Shown: in pieces, positions 1 to 5,021 of the stretch
Layout of the letters: every line of letters begins with the position of its first letter
Numbering within the stretch: position 1 is the first letter of the stretch
NCBI GenBank assembly: GCA_027051315.1
Contig: JALTZE010000059.1
Coordinates: 325 to 5,345 of the forward strand
Source of the DNA: Micavibrio sp.
Lineage (GTDB): Bacteria > Pseudomonadota > Alphaproteobacteria > Micavibrionales > Micavibrionaceae
Direction: 5' to 3'
DNA: 5,021 nucleotides
Position numbers and translations under genes: made by a program
The notes under the pieces: model-generated
Databases searched by the model: none
What the model was told of the DNA's origin: nothing
What the model saw: only the letters and a program-made list of their open reading frames with translations

Positions 1-1243
1 TTTAAAAAGTCGTTTAGCAGAAGTAGCCGAAGGTGAAGCTTTTTTAATGCAAGGGGGAGATTGCGCAGAAAGCTTTTCGGAGTTTTCCGCTAATAAAATT
101 AGAGATACTTTCCGCGTAATATTGCAAATGTCAGTTATTCTTACTTATGGTGGTTCTATACCTGTTGTAAAAGTTGGTCGTATGGCTGGGCAATTTGCAA
201 AGCCACGTTCAAGTGACATGGAAAATAGAAATGGTATATCCTTACCTAGCTATCGCGGTGATATTATAAATGATATAGATTTCACGGAAGAAGCCAGAAT
301 TCCTAATCCGCAAAGAATGATAAAAGCATATCACCAATCTGCTGCTACTTTAAATTTGCTTAGAGCTTTTGCACAAGGAGGATATGCGGACTTACACAGA
401 GTTCATAGATGGAATCTTGATTTTGCAAAGGATTCTCCGCTGGGTGAAAAATATGAAGATATGGCGGCAAGAATTAAAGAAACTCTTGATTTTATGGCTG
501 CTTGTGGAATTACTGGAGAAACTGTTCCTGCTATTCGTGAAACTGAGTTTTTTACCTCACATGAGGCATTGCTTTTGCCGTATGAAGAAGCTTTAACAAG
601 GATAGATTCTCTTACAGGCGATTGGTATGATACTTCTGCTCATATGGTATGGATAGGAGCAAGGACAAATCAAGAAGAAAACGCTCAAGTAGAATTTGCT
701 AGCGGAATTGAAAATCCAATTGGTATGAAAGTTTCACCTTCTGTTAGCCCTGATAATTTAATAAGACTTATCGATAAAATAAATCCTGAAAATGAAGCAG
801 GTAAAATTACTCTTATTTCAAGAATGGGCGCAGAAAATATAGAAAAAGATTTATCTCCACTTGTTAAAAGAGTGAAAGAAGAAGGAAGAAAAGTTGTGTG
901 GTCGTGCGACCCTATGCATGGTAATACTATTACTTCTAAAAGCGGCTATAAAACGCGTAAATTTGAAAATATCCTATGTGAAGTTCGTGGATTTTTTGCA
1001 GTACATAAATCCGAAGGAACACACCCTGGCGGAGTTCATTTTGAAATGACTGGTCAAGATGTTACGGAATGTACTGGAGGTGCTGATAATATAGAAGATG
1101 AGCATCTAGCAAGAAGATACCAAACTGCTTGTGACCCAAGATTAAATGCCAATCAGGCTCTTGAGCTTGCTTTTTTGATTGCTGATGAGCTAAAAGAGCT
1201 TAAAAATTCTAAATCTATTAATCCAATATATAGCCCTGCATAA
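1..1243 (+). CDS. Class II 3-deoxy-7-phosphoheptulonate (DAHP) synthase, 5' end missing
   Basis: This enzyme condenses phosphoenolpyruvate and erythrose 4-phosphate to DAHP, the first committed step of the shikimate pathway, in the cytosol. The frame is already open at base 2 (reads [15 protein letters not shown]) and runs into QGGDCAES, so the Met at 47 is internal and the true start lies before the window. About 413 residues are visible; class II enzymes are usually near 450, so roughly 40 N-terminal residues are missing. Expected family motifs appear in order: QGGDCAES with the metal-ligand Cys (codon 62-64), [12 protein letters not shown] (176-211) with a PEP-binding Arg, CDPMHGNT with the metal-ligand His (917-919), GGVHFEMTG with the metal-ligand Glu (1043-1045), and DPRLN with the metal-ligand Asp (1133-1135). 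All four metal ligands are therefore intact. One oddity is that the usual WIGERTRQ reads WIGARTNQ (650-673). The stop codon overlaps the nadE start. Its regulation by aromatic amino acids cannot be judged without the N-terminus. The family call is very secure; class II genes carry various symbols (aroG, aroF, aroH), so none is given. Confidence 0.96.
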   Translation, partial: LKSRLAEVAEGEAFLMQGGDCAESFSEFSANKIRDTFRVILQMSVILTYGGSIPVVKVGRMAGQFAKPRSSDMENRNGISLPSYRGDIINDIDFTEEARIPNPQRMIKAYHQSAATLNLLRAFAQGGYADLHRVHRWNLDFAKDSPLGEKYEDMAARIKETLDFMAACGITGETVPAIRETEFFTSHEALLLPYEEALTRIDSLTGDWYDTSAHMVWIGARTNQEENAQVEFASGIENPIGMKVSPSVSPDNLIRLIDKINPENEAGKITLISRMGAENIEKDLSPLVKRVKEEGRKVVWSCDPMHGNTITSKSGYKTRKFENILCEVRGFFAVHKSEGTHPGGVHFEMTGQDVTECTGGADNIEDEHLARRYQTACDPRLNANQALELAFLIADELKELKNSKSINPIYSPA

Positions 1244-2889
1244 TGAAAAAACATGCATTACATATATCAATGGTTCAGATAAACCCAATTGTTGGTGATA
1301 TTGGTGGTAATCTTGAACGAATTATTCGTACTATAGATTCAACTCCAGAAAATACTGATTTAATCGTTTTTCCTGAAATGGTTATTTGCGGCTATCCTTC
1401 GGAAGATTTGGTTCTTAAAAGAAGTTTTATAGAGCATATTGAGAAAGCAATTTATAAAATTGTAGATAATACAAAAAATCATAATAAAGCTATCATTCTT
1501 CCCTGCCCTACTTATAGTGAAGGAAAATTATATAATTCCGCTCATATCATTGAAAATGGAAAAATAATAGCAACAATTCATAAACATCATTTACCAAATT
1601 ATGGGGTATTTGATGAAGCACGCGTCTTTACACAAGGTGGAATAGCAAGACCCGTAGAATTTAGAGGTCATAAGCTTGGCATTATGATATGTGAAGATAT
1701 GTGGAGCAAAGATGTTGCTTTTAGATTGAAAAAGAATGGGGCTGAGCTATTAATATCTGTTAATGCCAGTCCTTATGATATGGATAAAAGCAATATTCGT
1801 TTGGAACGCGCAATTGCTAGAGCAAAAGAAAACTCACTCCCCCTTATTTATGTCAATCAAGTTGGAGGGCAAGACGAGCTGGTTTTTGATGGCTCTTCAT
1901 TTGTAATCAATGAAAAAGGTACTGTGATTATGCGTGCAAAAGAATTTGCCGAAGATATATGCAACAGCACATGGGAAAAAATAAATAACGGAAATTGGCT
2001 TTGTATAACTAATGAAATTAGTAAAATATATAAAGGTGAAAAATCTGTTTATCAGGCTCTTATCTTAGGATTAAGAGATTATGTCGGTAAAAATAATTTT
2101 CCTAGTGTAATAATCGGTATGTCAGGAGGTATAGATTCGGCTCTATCCGCAGCAATTGCATGTGATGCATTAGGGGCGGATAATGTTCATCTAGTTATGA
2201 TGCCCTCACCTTTTACTTCAAAAGAAAGCCTTTATGATGCTGAAGAATGTGCCAAAGCATTAGGGGCAAGATATGATGTTATATCTATTGAACCTGCAAT
2301 GATGGCTTTTGAAAAAATGATAGATGGATTAAAGGGCGTTGCATATGAAAATATGCAAGCCAGAGCCAGAGGCTTAACTTTGATGGCTCTTTCCAATTCT
2401 ACGGGTGGTATGGTTTTATCAACAGGTAATAAATCGGAGTTAGCCGTTGGCTATGCCACGCTTTATGGTGATATGTGCGGAGGATTTAACGCATTAAAAG
2501 ATATTTATAAAACACAAATTTATGAACTTGCACGCTGGCGTAACAACAATATTCCTGATTATTCACTATGTAATAATAAGAATATCATACCGCAAAATAT
2601 TATCAATCGTGCACCGAGTGCAGAATTAAGACCAGACCAAAGAGATGATGAAACTTTGCCACCTTATGATATTCTAGATGGAATTTTAAAATGTTTAATA
2701 GAAGAAGATATGGGAATCAACCAAACCGTCAATAAAGGATTTGATAAGGAAATAGTTATAAAAGTTAGAAGACTTTTAGATATTGCGGAATATAAAAGAA
2801 GACAATCTGCACCTGGTATTAAAGTTACATATAAATCATTTGGTAAAGATAGAAGATATCCGATAACAAACAGATTTATTGAAAATTAG
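1243..2889 (+). CDS. nadE: Glutamine-dependent NAD+ synthetase
   Basis: This enzyme catalyses the last step of NAD+ synthesis: ATP-dependent amidation of deamido-NAD+, using ammonia released from glutamine. The 548-residue protein has the normal two-domain, full-length form. Residues about 5-250 are a nitrilase-type glutaminase with the Glu-Lys-Cys triad: E45 in VFPEMVICGYP, K114 in HKHHLPNYGVFDE, and C150 in GIMICEDMW. Residues about 265-548 are the synthetase domain, with the ATP pyrophosphatase P-loop SGGIDS (294-299), the STGNKSELAVGYATLYGD block (393-410) and the SAELRPDQRDDETLPPYD block (459-476). All catalytic residues I can place are present, so it should work with glutamine and not only ammonia. 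The ATG at 1243 is chosen because the protein begins at the usual family position (ISMVQINPIVGDI soon after the start) and because TAATG joins it to the upstream stop. There is no Shine-Dalgarno sequence in front, which fits translational coupling with the DAHP synthase gene. It is followed by the only sizeable gap in the window. Confidence 0.97.
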   Translation: MKKHALHISMVQINPIVGDIGGNLERIIRTIDSTPENTDLIVFPEMVICGYPSEDLVLKRSFIEHIEKAIYKIVDNTKNHNKAIILPCPTYSEGKLYNSAHIIENGKIIATIHKHHLPNYGVFDEARVFTQGGIARPVEFRGHKLGIMICEDMWSKDVAFRLKKNGAELLISVNASPYDMDKSNIRLERAIARAKENSLPLIYVNQVGGQDELVFDGSSFVINEKGTVIMRAKEFAEDICNSTWEKINNGNWLCITNEISKIYKGEKSVYQALILGLRDYVGKNNFPSVIIGMSGGIDSALSAAIACDALGADNVHLVMMPSPFTSKESLYDAEECAKALGARYDVISIEPAMMAFEKMIDGLKGVAYENMQARARGLTLMALSNSTGGMVLSTGNKSELAVGYATLYGDMCGGFNALKDIYKTQIYELARWRNNNIPDYSLCNNKNIIPQNIINRAPSAELRPDQRDDETLPPYDILDGILKCLIEEDMGINQTVNKGFDKEIVIKVRRLLDIAEYKRRQSAPGIKVTYKSFGKDRRYPITNRFIEN

Positions 2890-2928
2890 CTATATTTTTA
2901 TAAAACAGAAATTTAAATTAATATTATG

Positions 2929-2956
2929 TTGAAAAAGCATAGGATATAGGTATTTT
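2929..2956 (+). promoter_or_regulatory. Candidate sigma-70-type promoter for gltX
   Basis: TTGAAA at 2929-2934 matches the TTGACA -35 consensus at five of six positions. TATTTT at 2951-2956 matches TATAAT at four of six, with 16 bases between them. This would start transcription near 2962-2965, about 40 bases before the gltX ATG. The location in the only gap of the cluster supports it. However, A/T-rich sequence gives such matches often by chance, and the -10 box is weak. Confidence 0.33.
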
Positions 2957-2961
2957 TAACG

Positions 2962-2983
2962 AATTAAATTAAATTAAATTAAA
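2962..2983. repeat. AATTA pentanucleotide tandem repeat, four copies
   Basis: Four exact copies of AATTA (2962-2981) plus two further matching bases lie just before gltX, between the candidate -10 box and the start codon. If the proposed promoter is real, the repeat sits at the start of the gltX leader RNA. It would make that leader unstructured and A/U-rich. The repeat is plainly visible, but its function is unknown, and it could be ordinary low-complexity DNA in an AT-rich genome. Confidence 0.85.
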
Positions 2984-3002
2984 ATATAAAGTGAAAAAAG
3001 AT

Positions 3003-4358
3003 ATGAGTGTAAGAGTTAGATTTGCCCCTTCCCCCACAGGATATTTGCATGTTGGTAATGCAAGAACAGCCTTAATCACATGGTTGTTCGCACGCAAGAA
3101 TGATGGGCATTTTTTGCTTCGTATTGATGATACTGACCAAGTACGTTCAAAAATAGAATATGAAAAGGCCATAGAAGAAAGCCTGATATGGATGGGATTA
3201 TCATGGGACGAAAAAGTAAATCAAAAAAATCGTACAAAAAGATATGATGAAATTATTGAAAATCTTAAATCAGAAGGTCTTTTATATCCATGTTATGAAA
3301 CAGCTGAAGAGCTTGGGTTAAAAAGGAAATCACAGCTGGGGCGTGGACTTCCTCCTATTTATGATAGGTCTGCTCTTAATTTAACGAAAGAAGAAATAAA
3401 AAAATATGAAGATGAAGGACGTAATCCACATTGGCGTTTTAAATTAAAACATGAAGAAATAAGCTGGAATGATATGGTGCGTGGTGATGTGCGTTTTCAT
3501 GGTTCTGACATGTCTGACCCCGTAGTTATTCGTGAAGATGAAAGCCCACTTTATCACCTTTGTTCGATAATTGATGATATTGATTATAATATAACGCATA
3601 TTGTCCGTGGCGAAGACCACGTATCTAATACTGCTTGCCATATACAAATGATTGAAGCAATTGGTGGTGAAGTTCCGAATTTTGCTCACCTACCTCTTTT
3701 ATCTGATAATGAGGGGGGAAAACTTTCAAAAAGGCTTGGCTCTTTAAGTGTTCTTGAAATTAGAGAAAAAGAAGGGTTAGAAAATATGGCTCTTGTTAGC
3801 CTTATGTCCAAACTTGGTACTTCTGACCCTATTGATGCGTATAAAGATATTTCTAATCTTATTCGTGATTTTGATTTTTCCAAATTTTCTAGAAATACGC
3901 CTAAATTTGATGCAGAAGAACTTATGCGACTTAATGCAAAAATCATTCATGATACAGATTTTAGTGAAGTTAATGTAAGGCTTGCTAATATGGGATTAGA
4001 AGAGTTAGACGAAAATTTCTGGAATGCTGTTAAACCTAATTTAGTTAAACTTTCTGATGTTAAAGAATGGTGGAAAGTTGCAACTGGCCCTGTTGAATCG
4101 ATTATTGATGATGAAGATATTGAATTTGTTGAAAAAGCAGCTTCTATGCTTCCTGCTGAACCTTGGGATAATAATACATGGAAAATATGGACAGATGCAG
4201 TTAAAGTTGATACAGGACGAAAAGGAAAAAGTTTGTTTATGCCACTAAGAAAAGCGTTAACAGGAATGGAACATGGTCCAGAGCTTGCGCTACTTCTTCC
4301 ACTGATAGGTTATGAAAAGAGCATAGAAAGACTTACAAAGCAAAGAAAAGCTGCATAA
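3003..4358 (+). CDS. gltX: Glutamyl-tRNA synthetase
   Basis: This is a class I aminoacyl-tRNA synthetase that attaches glutamate to tRNA-Glu, using ATP, in the cytosol. Counting from the ATG at 3003 there are 451 residues, in the normal range. The Rossmann catalytic core opens with VRFAPSPTGYLHVGNARTAL, in which HVGN (16-19) is the HIGH signature. It continues through LLRIDDTD (38-45) and HIVRGEDHVSNT (199-210) to the second ATP signature KLSKR (240-244). The helical anticodon-binding domain follows and ends with GRKGKSLFMPLRKALTG and HGPELALLLPLIG. The CxC...CxH zinc site of the E. coli enzyme is not visible; only one Cys remains, in YPCYET. A GTG at 2991 is in frame and would add four residues (MKKD). 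I prefer the ATG because the family core begins close to it and ATG is the commoner start, but neither has a good ribosome binding site. Many Alphaproteobacteria lack GlnRS and use a GluRS that also charges tRNA-Gln for later amidation by GatCAB; that cannot be read from this protein alone. Confidence 0.96.
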   Translation: MSVRVRFAPSPTGYLHVGNARTALITWLFARKNDGHFLLRIDDTDQVRSKIEYEKAIEESLIWMGLSWDEKVNQKNRTKRYDEIIENLKSEGLLYPCYETAEELGLKRKSQLGRGLPPIYDRSALNLTKEEIKKYEDEGRNPHWRFKLKHEEISWNDMVRGDVRFHGSDMSDPVVIREDESPLYHLCSIIDDIDYNITHIVRGEDHVSNTACHIQMIEAIGGEVPNFAHLPLLSDNEGGKLSKRLGSLSVLEIREKEGLENMALVSLMSKLGTSDPIDAYKDISNLIRDFDFSKFSRNTPKFDAEELMRLNAKIIHDTDFSEVNVRLANMGLEELDENFWNAVKPNLVKLSDVKEWWKVATGPVESIIDDEDIEFVEKAASMLPAEPWDNNTWKIWTDAVKVDTGRKGKSLFMPLRKALTGMEHGPELALLLPLIGYEKSIERLTKQRKAA

Positions 4359-4361
4359 AAA

Positions 4362-5021
4362 ATGGCAAATATAAAATATTTTAAATTCAAAAATCGTGCA
4401 GAAAAAAAAATTAATACAAGAGTTACTATTGTTGATAATCCGAAGGGTGTTTGTTTTGTTCAGCATGGCTTTACTGGCAATATGGACGAAGAACAAATAA
4501 AAATCTTTGAAAGATTATATACAAAAAATGGCTGGAACGTGGTTAATATTAACTGCACTAATTCCTTTAATGATTCTGATGGTAAAATTGATGATTTTAC
4601 ATTTGGACGCCATAAAACAGATTTAAGCGATAGTATAAAATGGGCAAAGGAACAAAAATGGTATAAAGAGCCAATAGCTTTGATTGGTCATTCTGCTGGA
4701 GGATTTTCTGTTATAATGAATGCCGTAGAATATAATGATATTATTGACCATATAGTTCCAGTTTCAACCGTTACTTCGGGAATTAATCTTATCAGCTCGT
4801 ATAAAGATAGTATGAAAGAAGAATTTGAAAAATGGCAAAGGCAAGGATATCGTGATATAGAACAAGACGGTAGCACCGACAGAATTAGTATGAAAAATAT
4901 ATTTAAATTTATAGATTATTCAGTTTTTGACGATTTGCATAAAATTTCTGTTCCAGCTTATTTTATTGTTGGTAGTGATGATGATTTAACTAAGATAGAA
5001 CATATAAGACGAGCTTACGAT
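4362..5021 (+). CDS. Alpha/beta-hydrolase fold protein, 3' end missing
   Basis: This gene runs open from an ATG three bases after the gltX stop to the window edge, so 220 residues are seen and the C-terminus is missing. The visible part fits a serine hydrolase of the alpha/beta fold. It has a strand leading to HGFTG (35-39), the likely oxyanion-hole loop. It also has the nucleophile elbow GHSAGG, with Ser111 in GHSAG (109-113). After a charged, helical segment (about 145-190) that may act as a lid, KISVPAYFIVGSDDD (194-208) carries the probable catalytic acid, best placed at Asp207. The catalytic His should lie beyond the window. No signal peptide or membrane segment is visible, so it is probably cytosolic. 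It could be an esterase, acylglycerol-lipase-like enzyme, S33-type peptidase or acyl-transferring enzyme; the sequence does not choose between them. Tight spacing to gltX implies co-transcription, but it does not reveal the substrate. No Shine-Dalgarno sequence precedes the start. Confidence 0.85.
   Translation, partial: MANIKYFKFKNRAEKKINTRVTIVDNPKGVCFVQHGFTGNMDEEQIKIFERLYTKNGWNVVNINCTNSFNDSDGKIDDFTFGRHKTDLSDSIKWAKEQKWYKEPIALIGHSAGGFSVIMNAVEYNDIIDHIVPVSTVTSGINLISSYKDSMKEEFEKWQRQGYRDIEQDGSTDRISMKNIFKFIDYSVFDDLHKISVPAYFIVGSDDDLTKIEHIRRAYD

Larger units (their letters stand above)
2890..3002. other. AT-rich intergenic region between nadE and gltX
   Basis: This is the only non-coding stretch of note, about 100 bases and nearly all A and T. 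I see no stem-loop followed by a T run that would end nadE transcription. The palindromes present (TTTTATAAAA at 2896-2905 and AATTTAAATT at 2910-2919) are pure A/T with no loop. A possible promoter and a short AATTA repeat are listed separately. Transcription from nadE could therefore read through into gltX, with the gap adding an internal promoter. Confidence 0.7.

Noticed and set aside
47..49. ATG at 47 as the start of the DAHP synthase gene.
   Set aside because: The frame is open upstream to base 2, and the residues before it ([10 protein letters not shown]) match the conserved sequence that precedes QGGDCAES in the family.
2890..2920. Possible transcription terminator after nadE, from the palindromes TTTTATAAAA and AATTTAAATT.
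   Set aside because: They are short, have no loop and no G or C pairs, and are not followed by a proper T run after a stem. They are expected by chance in A/T-rich DNA.
2969..3172. Reverse-strand open frame of 67 codons across the gltX start.
   Set aside because: Most of it lies opposite the conserved gltX catalytic core. Its translation shows no recognisable domain, and no ribosome binding site is apparent.
3444..3946. Two reverse-strand open frames of 81 and 86 codons within gltX.
   Set aside because: They are fully antisense to a well-conserved gene, including the KLSKR region. Their translations look like codon-bias shadows.
4290..4876. Reverse-strand open frames of 68 and 62 codons over the gltX end and the hydrolase gene.
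   Set aside because: The forward frame from 4362 carries clear hydrolase motifs, and the reverse frames have no recognisable features.
1..5021. A hidden novel system such as a defence island, toxin-antitoxin pair, CRISPR array, riboswitch or mobile element.
   Set aside because: Nearly every base belongs to four recognisable genes on one strand. No inverted repeats, direct-repeat arrays, transposase fragments or structured leader sequences were seen.

Overview
The window is a compact, AT-rich stretch of bacterial chromosome with four genes, all on the + strand and all in the same direction. The first and last genes run off the window edges. The order is: the 3' part of a class II DAHP synthase gene (first step of aromatic amino acid synthesis), a complete glutamine-dependent NAD+ synthetase gene (nadE), a complete glutamyl-tRNA synthetase gene (gltX), and the 5' part of an alpha/beta-hydrolase gene of unknown substrate. 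No RNA gene, mobile element, CRISPR array, prophage or phage-defence gene was seen.

The glutamyl-tRNA synthetase has several sequence blocks that I associate with Alphaproteobacteria: YPCYET, GLPPIYDR, KLSKRLGSLSV, and a GRKGKSLFMPLR...HGPEL ending. The nadE-gltX neighbourhood also fits that class. The strongly A/T-ending codons suggest one of its AT-rich lineages, such as a host-associated, gut or reduced-genome alphaproteobacterium, rather than a GC-rich free-living one. This placement is inference from memory of the families, not from a search.

Layout: the DAHP synthase gene (1-1243) ends in TAATG, so its stop codon shares one base with the nadE start (1243-2889) and the two are probably translated together. 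The only real gap is about 100 bases, 2890-3002. It is almost pure A/T and holds a weak candidate promoter and a short tandem repeat of AATTA, but no hairpin terminator. gltX follows (3003-4358, or from a GTG at 2991). Only three bases separate it from the hydrolase gene (4362 to the window end), so those two are very likely co-transcribed.

The first three proteins are core metabolism (shikimate pathway, NAD+ synthesis, tRNA charging). They share central metabolites and glutamate/glutamine but do not form one pathway. The cluster looks like a housekeeping operon or two back-to-back operons. I found no convincing undescribed system. The points worth a second look are small: an altered GERTR-type motif in the DAHP synthase, the AATTA repeat before gltX, missing Shine-Dalgarno sequences at every visible start, and an uncharacterised hydrolase tied to gltX.
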